From: FEN-299 sp963727765
Lineage (GTDB): Bacteria; Acidobacteriota; Vicinamibacteria; Vicinamibacterales; Fen-181
DNA: 64,000 nucleotides
Assembly: GCA_963727765.1 (NCBI GenBank)
Contig: CAVSGZ010000008.1
Coordinates: 806,001 to 870,000, forward strand
Reading direction: 5' to 3'
The notes under the pieces are model-generated. The model did no database searches and was not told the DNA's origin. It was given only the letters and a program-made list of their open reading frames with translations. Position 1 is the stretch's first letter, and each line of letters starts with the position of its first letter. Shown here in pieces: positions 20,534 to 29,637 of the stretch. The translations under genes were made by a program, and so were the position numbers.

Positions 20534-21085
20534 GTGAAAAGGCCGCTGTTGGTCGCTCTGATGGTTGTCGTCTCTGGAACCGCGCGAGCCGCCCAGCCAC
20601 CGCAGACGTGGAATAATCTTCGCTGCCTGACGGACGCCAGCCAGAACTCGCGGCCGCGGCAGTCGAACGCTCACCGCTGGTCGCCACACTCATCGGTGAA
20701 CTCGAGCAGAGTGACGTCATCGTTTATCTGGAGGTGGTCACATCGCCGCCAGACGACGAGTTCCACGCCTCGACGACGTTCATGGCGTGGGGGGGCGGAA
20801 TTCGCTTCCTTCTCGTGCAGGTGGATGCTTACCTCACCCTGCCGATCGAACAGATCGCCATGCTCGGGCACGAGCTCTGCCATGCCCTCGAAGTGGCACG
20901 GGCGCCGCAGGTGCACGACGTCGCGAGTTTCCGCCGACTCTACAGGACAATCGGGACGCAGTGGCGGCCGGGTCACTTCGAGACGACCGATGCGCAGACG
21001 GCAGAGCGGCGCGTCAGGGACGAGGTGCTGTGGGGCGGGTCGAGGCACGGCGGAGCCAAGCCGGCAGACCCCGCGCCTGCAGTAG
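20534..21085 (+). pseudogene. Exported HELxH protein (zincin-like), frameshifted
   Basis: The GTG start at 20534 has AGGAGG six bases upstream and a signal peptide (MKRPLLVALMVVVSGTARA). The frame must change by two bases before 20640, one likely point being a CC at 20626-20627. It then gives ELEQSDVIVYLEV, STTFMAWGGGIRFLLVQVD and the metal-site helix MLGHELCHALEVA. HExxH-like HELCH suggests a zinc-binding fold, though no third ligand is identified. The true 3' end is unclear, because the productive frame lacks a nearby stop; the end is set at the first stop of a neighbouring frame. Confidence 0.6.
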
Positions 21086-21159
21086 GGTCCAGGAAGCCGA
21101 TCAGAGCGATTCCCGGGCGGCAAGTGAATTGGGAGCTTACTGCCCGTCTGAAGGCAGAC

Positions 21160-21711
21160 TCAGGCCGCCAGCCGGCCCACGAGGATCAGCGCCACCGCCA
21201 TCGCCGCCAAGAGAAGGACGACGAGCGGCCAGAAGCCGGTGATGAGTCGCGTGTCTGGCGTCGGGGACGCGTCGAGCAGGGCCGCGACCTCGGTGTCGGG
21301 TGCCTGCACGTGCCGCGCGATCGGGGCGATGATGCGGTACCCGCGCTTCGGGATCGTTTCGATGATCCGCGGCTGACGAGCGTCGTCGCCGAGCGCCTGG
21401 CGAAGTTCCGCCACCGATCGGGCGATGGCCGACTCGGTCACGAACCGGCCATCCCAGACCGTGCCGAGGAGTTCCGGCCTTCCCACCGTGCGGCCGTTGC
21501 CCGACGCCAGGCAGGCCAGCACGTCCATCAACTGCGGCCGCAGCCGGAGCGTCGTGTCCCCCCGCGACAGGCGGCCGAGCGTCGGCTGCACGAGCCAGTC
21601 GTCGACCATGAAGTCCTCGGGCGTCGGCGCAGCCCGCACCGCGTGCTGGGCGGGAATTGCCGGGTCCGCCATCAACGCTGTCGCACCGGCCGTTGCGGTG
21701 GTGGTGTCCAT
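21160..21711 (-). CDS. Minimal membrane-anchored winged-helix protein (CadC-like DNA-binding domain)
   Basis: 183 residues. Residues 35-135 form an OmpR-type winged helix almost identical in plan to the 810-residue regulator at 6921-9353 (DDWLVQPTLGRLSRG, LRPQLMDVLACLA, ETIPKRGYRIIAPI). One membrane helix at about 158-180 is followed by only a few residues, so no sensory domain is present. It lies just downstream of the TonB receptor on the same strand but beyond a terminator. It may act with another membrane sensor. Confidence 0.85.
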   Translation of the reverse strand: MDTTTATAGATALMADPAIPAQHAVRAAPTPEDFMVDDWLVQPTLGRLSRGDTTLRLRPQLMDVLACLASGNGRTVGRPELLGTVWDGRFVTESAIARSVAELRQALGDDARQPRIIETIPKRGYRIIAPIARHVQAPDTEVAALLDASPTPDTRLITGFWPLVVLLLAAMAVALILVGRLAA

Positions 21712-21752
21712 CGGCGTGCCTCCACGTGTGAGCGTCGGACCATGCAGGAGAA

Positions 21753-21777
21753 GGGGCGGCCCCCGCGGGGCCGCCCC
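21753..21777 (-). terminator. Rho-independent-type hairpin after the TonB receptor gene
   Basis: An 11-bp perfect inverted repeat, GGGGCGGCCCC and its complement, with a three-base loop CGC at 21764-21766. Read leftward it is followed by a T-rich TTCTCCT. It lies about 30 bases past the stop of the TonB receptor and separates it from the wHTH gene. Confidence 0.7.
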
Positions 21778-21804
21778 GTCCTGTCTTACGATGTCGCCGC
21801 CCGA

Positions 21805-24800
21805 TTAGAACGTGAACTGGAACCCGGTGTGGATGTAGCGGCCGAGCGAGTCATACGTGTTGTAGAACCCGGCGCCGTAGTCGTTGGTGCCGTTGCCGAC
21901 TCCCATCGGCGGCTCCTTGTCGAACACGTTGTTGACGCCGGCGATGAACGTGATCCCCTTGCGGACCTTCCAGGTGACGCCCACGTCCAGGTAGTTGAAG
22001 GTCGGGAGATAGGCGTCGTAGTTTACCTGGTCAAGCGCCCAGCGCGAGGGGTTGGCCAGCGCCGTCTGCGAGCTGCCCTCCTCGTTCATGACGTGGCCGA
22101 TCAAACGCCAACCGGCCGTGATCGTCACGTTCCACGGTGTTTCCCAGGAGAACCTGGCGAGATGCCGCCACACCGGCGACGGGATGCGGCAGGTGGCGAC
22201 CTGGCCGAAGAAGCCCACGCAGTCGTACGAGATCAACCCGGTGTTGATGTACGACTTCAAGAGGTACGAGCCGATCATGTTGACGCTGAACGCGCCCAGG
22301 TCGTGCGGGACCGCCCGCGTATAGCTGCCCGTCACGTCGACGCCCTCGCTGCGCAGCTGCCCGACGTTCTGGTTGGTGGTGATCACGTAGCCGTTGGGGG
22401 TTCTCCAGGTCGAGTTGAACTGGTCGCGGTGGATCAGATTGCAGAGTCTGCCCGTCGTGGCGCAGATGTTCATGATCGAGTCCGAACCAAGGGAACCGAT
22501 GGTGTTGTTGATCTGCACGTTGTAGAAGTCGACCGTCGCCGTGAAGCCCGGCAGGAACTTCCTCGGCGTCAGGACCGCCCCCGCCGTCCAGGTGTTGGCC
22601 ACCTCGGGCTGCAGGCCCGGGTTGCCGCCGCCGAGGGTGTTGTACTGCCCCGCGGTGCTCGGCACGACCGTGCCATATGCCGAGAGCGGTACGCCGGTCA
22701 GCAGGCACTGCTGCGGCGTGAACGACAGCGCAGACGCCGGACCCGCGCACGGATCCGAACTGCCGCCGAGACCGATCGCCTGGGGCGCATAGAGTTCCTG
22801 GATGTTCGGCGACCGCGTCGCGCGGTTGTACCCGACGCGGAACTTGAAGTCCGGATCCGGCGCCCACGACATTTGCAGCTTGTAGGTCGCGTGCGTTCCG
22901 GTGCTGGTGTAGTCCGACTCACGGATGCCGGCTTCGAGAGAAAGGTCCTTCACCATCGGCTTGTCCTGCATGAGCGGGATCAGCCCTTCGGCGAAGAACT
23001 CCTTCACGCTGTAAGTGCCGCTGATTGACGGGATCGGGCCGCCCGCGCCCGCGCCCATGAACGTCTCGAACGCTATGTCGGAGCGCACGAACAGGAGCTC
23101 CTGGCGGTACTCGAAGCCGGTCGCCACCTTGACGGCCTCGGTCGCCATCGGCGACACGACCCCGTAGTCCTTCAGGTCACCCTTCAGGGTGGCGTTGAAG
23201 ACCCGCGTTCTTGTGCCCTGGTCGCGGACCTCGTCGAGCGAGAGGTAGGCCAACTGCGCCGCCGTTACGCCGCCCGGTGTGAAGATGTTCCACGGGACGC
23301 ACCCGTCGCCGCCGCCGTTGTCGCACACCGCGTGGCCGCTGCCGTCACTGTGCGCCAGCAAGGCGTTCCCGACGTTGACGGTGTTGAGGTCGTTCTGGTA
23401 CGACTCGGGCGCACGGACCGTAGCCTGCAGGCCGTACATGTCGTAGCTCCACACGTTGTTCAGCGTGCCCTTGACGCCTGCCGAGTACCGCAGGTCCGTG
23501 TGGTTCAGGTGGTCGATGCGCGGGCCACCTTCAACGTTGCGCCGGTAGATCTGCACGTTGGCGATGTAGTTGGTCGTCGTGTTGTAACCCTGGCTCGTGC
23601 AGAGGGCCGCGAGCTCCGAGGCGTTCAGCAGCGGGCTCCGGCAGTCGATCGTGAGCGAGTTGCCGAAGTCGCCCGACTCGGCAATCTGCGCGTCGGTCGT
23701 GTCGTCCATGAACATCACGTCGCCATAGACGTTGATGTACTTGTTCATGTCGTAGTTGATGAACGCGCCGCCCGCCCAGCGCTGATCCGGGCGCTGCATG
23801 TAGTTCTTCGGCGCGTAGTTGTACGTGTACGAAGCCGCCCAGGGAACCATGAGGCCCGTGGTGGGATTCACGGTGTAGCTCGAGCCGTCATTTGCGAAGA
23901 ACCGGCCGGTCGGGGACGTCGATGAACCGGTGCACGACGGTCCGCTGGATGTCATGGCCGTAGTGCCCACGGAGCAGTTCGTGTAGTCGCGTTGATCCTT
24001 GTTGATGGCGTTGCTCTTGCGGTAGTCGAGGTAGAAGGACGCATGGCCCTTGCCGTCGGCGAACTTGCTGCCCCACGCCACGTTGAAGTCGATCGGGCCG
24101 TCGTTGAACCGGCTGCCCTTGACGATGGAGAACCCCTTGGCCGCGTTGATCGAATCAGCCAGGCTGTTGGTGTTGTTGTGCTGGTAGCCGCTGTATTCCA
24201 CGCCACCCTTGAAGCCGGTGAAGTCGCGGTCAAGCACGAAGTTCACGACGCCCGCCACGGCGTCGGCGCCGTAGGTGGCCGACGCGCCGCCCGTCAGAAC
24301 GTCCACGCGCTTGACCAGCGCCGACGGGATGAAATTCAGGTCGGCCGCCGTGGAAGCCGAGTTAGCGTTGGAAGCCGGGTCGCCGGCCGGCATCCGGCGT
24401 CCATCGATCAGCACCAGCGTGCGCTGGGGGCCGAGGTACCGCAGGTCGACGGTTGCCGTGCCCGTGGCCCCGTTGGACACCGACGAGTTCTGCGCCACGA
24501 ACACCTGCGGGAGGCTGGTGAGGAGGTCTTCCACGCGGTTGATGCCGCGATAGGTGAGTTCTTCGACCTCCAGGGTGGTGACCGGGCTCATCGCCTCCAG
24601 CGTCGGCCGCGGGATCAGCGTGCCGGTGACCTGGACGGCCTCTGTCCGGCCGCCGACCTGGAGCTTGGTGTCAACGGCAGCCGCCTGCCCGGCCGTCACG
24701 GCGACGGTGCTCGTCTGGGTGGCGAAGCCTGTCAACTCGAATGTGACGGTGTAGGTGCCGGGGGCCAGGCTCTCGAAGCTGTACTTGCCGTTCGAGTCAG

Positions 24801-24978
24801 TCACGGTTGTCTTGAGCACGGCGGCCGGGCCCCTGGCGTTGACCGTCACGCCGGGCAGCACGCCGCCAGTCGCGTCGGTCACCGCGCCGGTAATGCGGCC
24901 GCCGCCGGTCTGGGCTGCGCCAATGAGTGGCAGCGCCAGAACCATGAGTGCCACCAGAATCCATACGAACCTTCTCAT
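21805..24978 (-). CDS. TonB-dependent receptor with carboxypeptidase-regulatory domain
   Basis: 1057 residues. Signal peptide, then a CarboxypepD_reg-like domain (GRITGAVTDATGGVLPGVTVNA through GTYTVTFELTGFATQ, about 25-110). A plug domain follows (RVEDLLTSLPQVFV, DLRYLGPQRTLVLIDGRRMP, GGASATYGADAVAGVVNFV), then a beta-barrel ending in FQFTF, whose final phenylalanine is the BAM signal. It imports a siderophore, glycan or other large substrate across the outer membrane; no SusD partner is adjacent, so the substrate is open. It diverges from the PLP enzyme gene across 457 bp. Confidence 0.93.
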   Translation of the reverse strand: MRRFVWILVALMVLALPLIGAAQTGGGRITGAVTDATGGVLPGVTVNARGPAAVLKTTVTDSNGKYSFESLAPGTYTVTFELTGFATQTSTVAVTAGQAAAVDTKLQVGGRTEAVQVTGTLIPRPTLEAMSPVTTLEVEELTYRGINRVEDLLTSLPQVFVAQNSSVSNGATGTATVDLRYLGPQRTLVLIDGRRMPAGDPASNANSASTAADLNFIPSALVKRVDVLTGGASATYGADAVAGVVNFVLDRDFTGFKGGVEYSGYQHNNTNSLADSINAAKGFSIVKGSRFNDGPIDFNVAWGSKFADGKGHASFYLDYRKSNAINKDQRDYTNCSVGTTAMTSSGPSCTGSSTSPTGRFFANDGSSYTVNPTTGLMVPWAASYTYNYAPKNYMQRPDQRWAGGAFINYDMNKYINVYGDVMFMDDTTDAQIAESGDFGNSLTIDCRSPLLNASELAALCTSQGYNTTTNYIANVQIYRRNVEGGPRIDHLNHTDLRYSAGVKGTLNNVWSYDMYGLQATVRAPESYQNDLNTVNVGNALLAHSDGSGHAVCDNGGGDGCVPWNIFTPGGVTAAQLAYLSLDEVRDQGTRTRVFNATLKGDLKDYGVVSPMATEAVKVATGFEYRQELLFVRSDIAFETFMGAGAGGPIPSISGTYSVKEFFAEGLIPLMQDKPMVKDLSLEAGIRESDYTSTGTHATYKLQMSWAPDPDFKFRVGYNRATRSPNIQELYAPQAIGLGGSSDPCAGPASALSFTPQQCLLTGVPLSAYGTVVPSTAGQYNTLGGGNPGLQPEVANTWTAGAVLTPRKFLPGFTATVDFYNVQINNTIGSLGSDSIMNICATTGRLCNLIHRDQFNSTWRTPNGYVITTNQNVGQLRSEGVDVTGSYTRAVPHDLGAFSVNMIGSYLLKSYINTGLISYDCVGFFGQVATCRIPSPVWRHLARFSWETPWNVTITAGWRLIGHVMNEEGSSQTALANPSRWALDQVNYDAYLPTFNYLDVGVTWKVRKGITFIAGVNNVFDKEPPMGVGNGTNDYGAGFYNTYDSLGRYIHTGFQFTF

Positions 24979-25435
24979 CGTGTCCTCCCTTTCGTTCTCC
25001 GTCCCGACATGTCCCGGAGTCTCCCGGTGTCGCGGACTCGCGCACCGGTGTTTCCTGGCCCCGCGGGCACGTGCCCGCGCCCGACCGGAACACTCCAGGC
25101 TGAGTAGACGTCACCCGTGTCGTCGAAGTCCTACGGGAATCCTTCGATTCACCGCGTGTCGGCTTACGGTTCCATTACCGTTCGACTCGCGTCGGTCGAA
25201 GGGGCCGCAGGACGCGCAGGGAGGGGGCTCGATCCGCTCTCGCAGACGCTTGGCGAGGGGCGGATGCGATGCCTGGGATTGCGGAAGAGCGGCGCAGAGG
25301 GCGGGACTAGAGGATGGCCCCGGGGAGCCTACGCCGAAAATCAGTTTGACACTCACCGGGCCGCGGCCATAGTGTGCGCGGGGCGGGCTTCGGGGTCTCG
25401 AGTCCGATCAGGCCGGAACAGAGAAGAGGTGTGAG
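24979..25435. other. Divergent intergenic region
   Basis: 457 bases between the leftward TonB receptor and the rightward PLP enzyme. Frames here are short and unsupported. The region must hold both promoters. A weak ACGG...CCGT inverted repeat around 25165-25185 is the only structure noticed; no clear -35/-10 pair was identified. Confidence 0.35.
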
Positions 25436-26800
25436 ATGAGGTTCACCGAGCTGGACCGGAGAGGGTTCCTGCAGATGGCGGGTGGCGTGGCATCCGCGGC
25501 GGTCATGTTCAACGCGGGCTGGCTGGAGAGAGTCGAAGCCGCCGGCCAGTCGATGGCCGACAAGACGCCCCAGGAAGTCGCCATGGACGAGTTCTACTGG
25601 CGCGAGATCCAACTGGCCTTCAAGCTGGACCGGACCCTCATCAACCTCAACAACGGCTTCACGTGCCCGATGCCCAGGGTCTCGCTCGAATCGGTCGAGC
25701 GATACATGGACATGACCAACATGCTGCCCGTTCACTACCTGGGCATGCTGGCCTCGAACGTCCAGACCATTCGCCGCCGGATGGCCATGGAATTCGGGTG
25801 CGATCCCGAGGAGATGGCGCTCACCCGCGGCGCCAGCGAATCGCTGCAGATCGTCCAGAACGGGATCGACCTCAAGGCCGGCGACGAGGTCATCACCACC
25901 GAGCAAGATTACCCGCGCATGCTGACGACGTGGGACCAACGCATGCGTCGTGAGGGCATCAAGGTGACGCGCCTTCAGTTCCCCGTGCCCGCGACCCAGG
26001 ACTTCCTCTACACCATGTTCGAGAAGGCCATCACGCCGCGCACGAAGGTCTTCCACTTCACGCACATCACGAACCTGACGGCGCAGATGTTCCCTGTCAA
26101 GCGCCTGTCCCGCCTGGCCCGCTCCAGGGGAATCGTGACGATCGTGGACGGCGCCCACGCCCTGGGCCACTTCCCATTCAAGCTGCGTGATCTTGAATGC
26201 GACGCCTACGGCGTCAGTCTCCACAAATGGCTGCTGGCCCCGATCGGCAACGGCTGCCTCTACGTCCGCCGCGAGATGATCCCGAAGTTCTGGCCCTTGC
26301 AGGCGGCCCCCGAGCAGCAGGATTCCGACATCCGCAAGTTCGAATCGATCGGCACCCATCCCTGGGCGATCCGGGCGGCGCTCGGCGAGTCGCTGGCGTT
26401 CCACCAGGCGATCGGGGCCGAGCGCAAGGCGGCGCGCCTGCGCTACCTGACCCTGCGCTGGGCCAACGCGCTGAAGGCGCACCCCCGCATCAAGATCCTG
26501 AGCGAGCTCAGCGAACCCGCGCAGTGCTGGGGAGTTGCGGCGGTGGACATCGACGGCATCGACGTGCGCCAGCTCGCGAAGTTCATGATGGACAAGTACA
26601 GAATCGTCGTCGTCCCGCTTGTCGGCGGCGCCCCTCCGAATTCGGTGTTCGACTACCAGGCGCTGCGCGTCTCGCCGAACGTCTACACGACGCTCGAGGA
26701 GATCGACACGTTCATCGAGGCCATGGAAGACGCCCTCGGGAACGGCGTTCCCGAGACGCCGGACCCCATTCCCGGGTATCCCGCCGAGGTGACGATGTAA
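25436..26800 (+). CDS. Tat-exported class V aminotransferase (isopenicillin-N-epimerase-like)
   Basis: 454 residues. The N-terminus has a twin-arginine signal (DRRGFLQMAGGVASAA), so the folded, PLP-loaded protein would be exported. The fold-type I elements follow: TRGASESLQIVQNGI (phosphate-side loop), HFTHITNLTAQMFPV, the aspartate in IVDGAHALGHF, and the PLP lysine in GVSLHKWLLAPIGNG near residue 263. Family members include isopenicillin N epimerase and cysteine-lyase-type enzymes, so the substrate cannot be assigned. The next gene follows after 14 bases and is probably co-transcribed. Confidence 0.88.
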   Translation: MRFTELDRRGFLQMAGGVASAAVMFNAGWLERVEAAGQSMADKTPQEVAMDEFYWREIQLAFKLDRTLINLNNGFTCPMPRVSLESVERYMDMTNMLPVHYLGMLASNVQTIRRRMAMEFGCDPEEMALTRGASESLQIVQNGIDLKAGDEVITTEQDYPRMLTTWDQRMRREGIKVTRLQFPVPATQDFLYTMFEKAITPRTKVFHFTHITNLTAQMFPVKRLSRLARSRGIVTIVDGAHALGHFPFKLRDLECDAYGVSLHKWLLAPIGNGCLYVRREMIPKFWPLQAAPEQQDSDIRKFESIGTHPWAIRAALGESLAFHQAIGAERKAARLRYLTLRWANALKAHPRIKILSELSEPAQCWGVAAVDIDGIDVRQLAKFMMDKYRIVVVPLVGGAPPNSVFDYQALRVSPNVYTTLEEIDTFIEAMEDALGNGVPETPDPIPGYPAEVTM

Positions 26801-26814
26801 GGGGGAGAAGAGCG

Positions 26815-27246
26815 ATGAGACGCCCTGCCGTCTTCCCGATCGTGATCATCCTGTTGGCCTTGGCCGTAGTGGCCCAGCCGGTCTATGCCCAGGCCGCCTT
26901 CAAGGTCCCGTTCACGTTCGAATCCGGCGCGAAGAAGTTCCCGGCCGGTGACTACCTCGTGACCAGGACAGGAGACAGCCAGATCACCGTGCGGCAAGTC
27001 TCGACCGGAAAGGAATCCATCATCTCCTTCGGCGAAAAGCTCACGCCAGCCCAGCCGCCGGCGGCTGCGCCGCTCCTCGTCTTCGATGAGGTGGGGACCT
27101 TCGCACCGTCCTACACGGAGTACTTCACGATCTACGTGCTGACGGAGGTCTGGCTATCCGGTCAGGACGGGTACCTCGTCCACACCACGAAGGGCGCGCA
27201 CAAGACCCAGGTCGTCAAGGGCGAGGCGAAACAGAAGCGGCCTTGA
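26815..27246 (+). CDS. Small exported protein of unknown function
   Basis: 143 residues, start ATG at 26815 after GGGGGAGAAG. Signal peptide (MRRPAVFPIVIILLALAVVAQPVYA), then a beta-rich domain: KVPFTFESGAKKFPAGDYLVTRT, QITVRQVSTGKES, and YTEYFTIYVLTEVWLSG. The pattern 'PFxFxxGxxxxPAGxY' recurs in many short acidobacterial exported proteins with no known role. Probably in an operon with the upstream PLP enzyme. Confidence 0.82.
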   Translation: MRRPAVFPIVIILLALAVVAQPVYAQAAFKVPFTFESGAKKFPAGDYLVTRTGDSQITVRQVSTGKESIISFGEKLTPAQPPAAAPLLVFDEVGTFAPSYTEYFTIYVLTEVWLSGQDGYLVHTTKGAHKTQVVKGEAKQKRP

Positions 27247-27299
27247 GCTGCACCGATCACCCGGTGTTCGTCGAGTTGCCCCCGTCCTCGCCTTGTTCA

Positions 27300-28685
27300 T
27301 CACGCCAGCAACGTCCGGGCGAACTCGACGAACGCCTTGACGTCCGCGAGGTTGCTCGCGAGGCCGAGGGAGACGCGGACGGCGCCGGTGCTCTTGCCGT
27401 CGATGCAACGCCTGAAGTCGTCGTACGTGATCCGGTCGGAGAACCGGACGAAGCAACTGGACATCTCGTCGGCGGAGATGCCCATCGCCAGTTCGCCAGC
27501 GCCGGGGTTACAGAAGCAGCCGGAACGGATTGAAATCCCGCGCTCGGTCGCACGGTCCTCGATCGTCTGATGATCGATGAAGCGGCCACTCTGATCTTGG
27601 AAGTTGAGCGTCACGGTTCCGCCGCGTGCGTCTGTGGTGACCGGTCCGTAGATGGCTACGAGAGAACGACCGGTCGAGTGGCGAAGCTCCAGCAAGGCAT
27701 CGATCAGCCACCCGGTGAGCGCGCGCACGCGTCGATGAATGGCGTCGATGCCGACGCCCTCGAGGAAGTCGAGGCCGATGTCAACGGCCGGCAGGCAGCC
27801 GAAATTGAGCGTGCCGTCCTCGAAGGCCGGTGTCCCGGGCGCCAGATGATGTCGGTCCGCGCCCACGGAGGCGACCGTGATGGTGCCGCCCGCAAACCAG
27901 GGACGGCGGAGCTTGCTGAGCGCGGGCCAGCGGGCGATCAGGGCCCCGACACCTGTCGGGTGACCGAACATCTTGTAGAACGACAGCACGACGTAGTCGG
28001 GCCGCCACCGTGTCAGGTCGAGTTGGTTCGTCGGAACGAAGGCCGCCGCGTCGAGCAGGACATCCCATCCTCGCGCATGCGCCTCTGCGATCCATCCGAG
28101 ATCGTGCTGCACGCCCGAGAAGTTCGACTGCGCGGGGTAGGCGAACAGTCCCCGGTCAGCCTGGGCGCCGGTCCCGAGGGCTTCTCTCACGGCCGACGCA
28201 TCGACACGCAGGTCTGGGGGCACCACCGGGATGTACCTGATGTCCGCATTCCGCGAGCGTGCAAATTCGCGGATGCCGTTTACCGAGTTGTGATTGTCGA
28301 AGGTCAGCAGAAACTGTTTACCCGGGCCGAATGGATACGACTCGCCGACGAGCTTCAGGGCGTGGCTGGCGTTTCCGGTGAAGATCACGCCGTAGTCGTC
28401 CGGAGAGGCGTTGAAGAATGACAGCACATGGCGGCGGGTTCGCTCCACGAGGTTCGTGGACAGCGACGACGAGGGATTGTTCGAGTGGGGATTGCCAATG
28501 ACCTCGCCGAGCAGCAGGCCCATGTGGCGTCGAACCTGCGACGCGCCATAGAGCCCCGCCCCCGTGTAGTCGAGATAGACGTGCCCCTTCGCGTCGAGCC
28601 TCGAGAACTCCCGCGCGCGAAGGTCATCAACGTCGCCAAGGTCCTCCAGTTCAGCCGTATCCAGGAACCTGTACCCATCCATCAC
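27300..28685 (-). CDS. Class V PLP enzyme, molybdenum-cofactor-sulfurase/NifS-like
   Basis: 461 residues without a signal peptide. Features include VYLDYTGAGLYG, NPHSNNPSSS, LDAAAFVPTNQLDL (the aspartate contacting PLP), and the PLP lysine in VLSFYKMFGHPTGVGALI. A C-terminal cysteine loop reads RSGCFCNPGAGE, placed where MOCOS and NifS proteins keep their persulfide cysteine. The N-terminal plan matches the sulfurase domain of eukaryotic MOCOS more closely than IscS. It likely removes sulfur (or selenium) from cysteine (or selenocysteine). It ends a leftward series of metal and sulfur genes. Confidence 0.85.
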   Translation of the reverse strand: MMDGYRFLDTAELEDLGDVDDLRAREFSRLDAKGHVYLDYTGAGLYGASQVRRHMGLLLGEVIGNPHSNNPSSSLSTNLVERTRRHVLSFFNASPDDYGVIFTGNASHALKLVGESYPFGPGKQFLLTFDNHNSVNGIREFARSRNADIRYIPVVPPDLRVDASAVREALGTGAQADRGLFAYPAQSNFSGVQHDLGWIAEAHARGWDVLLDAAAFVPTNQLDLTRWRPDYVVLSFYKMFGHPTGVGALIARWPALSKLRRPWFAGGTITVASVGADRHHLAPGTPAFEDGTLNFGCLPAVDIGLDFLEGVGIDAIHRRVRALTGWLIDALLELRHSTGRSLVAIYGPVTTDARGGTVTLNFQDQSGRFIDHQTIEDRATERGISIRSGCFCNPGAGELAMGISADEMSSCFVRFSDRITYDDFRRCIDGKSTGAVRVSLGLASNLADVKAFVEFARTLLA

Positions 28686-28755
28686 TGTGCTCCCGCGTCA
28701 TCGCACCCGGTCCGAGCGACGTGTCCGGCATGTCGCGAATCCTACGACGCTGGCG

Positions 28756-29202
28756 TCAGTCGTACGCCAACCGCGTCGGCTCGTCGGCGAGCGTCGCCTC
28801 GAGCAGCGGCTTCCACCCCTTGCCCTGCCAGGTCTCGCAGCCCTGGTGCGTCAGGAAGTACTTCTGCGGGATCGGATGCGTGCCCACGACGACCTGCATC
28901 CCGTACTTCTCGGGAATGAAGCGCCGGAACGCCTCGATGTGCGGGCACGGCGGATAGCCGACCAGCAGTCCGGTCGCGAGGTGGATGACCTCCGCGCCGT
29001 TCTTCTTCATCTCTTCGGGCGCGTACTCGATGTTGCCGCCGGGACATCCGCCGCAGGTGGTGTAGCCGACCAGTTCCACATTCCGGCCCTGGTAGACCGC
29101 AAACGCGCCTTCCCGCGCGTGCATGGCGCGCAGGCACTTGCCCCCGGCGCAGGTGTGATAGCGGTCGCAGATGATGATGCCGACGCGAACCGGTTCGCCC
29201 AT
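28756..29202 (-). CDS. CGGC-domain metal-binding protein
   Basis: 148 residues from the ATG at 29202, which has AGGAGA upstream. The defining motif TTCGGCPGGN is present, with more cysteines in IICDRYHTCAGGKC and GYPPCPHIEAF, and a conserved TIPIP-like VGTHPIPQKYF. CGGC proteins are small cysteine-rich proteins of anaerobes, thought to bind metal or an Fe-S cluster; the exact role is unknown. It lies in a tight leftward cluster behind the NifX-like gene. Confidence 0.88.
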   Translation of the reverse strand: MGEPVRVGIIICDRYHTCAGGKCLRAMHAREGAFAVYQGRNVELVGYTTCGGCPGGNIEYAPEEMKKNGAEVIHLATGLLVGYPPCPHIEAFRRFIPEKYGMQVVVGTHPIPQKYFLTHQGCETWQGKGWKPLLEATLADEPTRLAYD

Positions 29203-29240
29203 CGTGTCTCCTCGGTTGTGCTGCTTCGAGCCTTGAGCCC

Positions 29241-29615
29241 TCAGTGTTGGTGATGTCCCTGATGTCCGGCGCACGCTCCCTCTTCGCCGAGCGGCTGCAG
29301 CGTGCCGTCCTTGAAGGCGGCAATCGTCTCGGCGACGGTGGGATGCATCGCCCGGTAAACGGTGATGCCCGCGGCCTGCAGCTTCATCAGCGCGCCCATG
29401 CCGATGCCGCCGACGATGATGCCGTCCACCTTCTCACCCGCCAGCACCGCCAGCGGCTGACACATCCCATGGGCGTGGTGGTCGTTGTGATTCTCGAGGA
29501 GGCGGCACGCGCCCGACTCGGTGTCGACGAGCATGAAACCGGGCGCAGAGCCGAAGTGGCCCGATACGCGGCTGTCGATGCCGCAGTCTTCGATGACGGG
29601 AATACAGATCTGCAT
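29241..29615 (-). CDS. NifX/NifB-like dinitrogenase iron-molybdenum cofactor domain protein
   Basis: 124 residues, the short stand-alone form of the family. Seen are MQICIPVIEDCGIDSRVSGHFGSA, NHNDHHAHGMC (metal ligands), and DGIIVGGIGMGAL with GITVYRA following. The C-terminus is histidine-rich (CAGHQGHHQH). Members carry Fe-S or Fe-Mo-type clusters; outside nitrogen fixers they sit beside Mrp/NBP35 ATPases and DUF134 regulators. Here it lies 22 bases downstream of a DUF134 gene, so an operon is clear. Confidence 0.9.
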   Translation of the reverse strand: MQICIPVIEDCGIDSRVSGHFGSAPGFMLVDTESGACRLLENHNDHHAHGMCQPLAVLAGEKVDGIIVGGIGMGALMKLQAAGITVYRAMHPTVAETIAAFKDGTLQPLGEEGACAGHQGHHQH

Positions 29616-29637
29616 GACGGACGTTCTCCTTTGATGA

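Noticed and set aside
20734..23028. A 764-codon open frame on the plus strand across the TonB receptor and wHTH genes
   Set aside because: Only its first 100 or so codons (HELCH region) look like protein; the rest is arginine-rich antisense of clear minus-strand genes.
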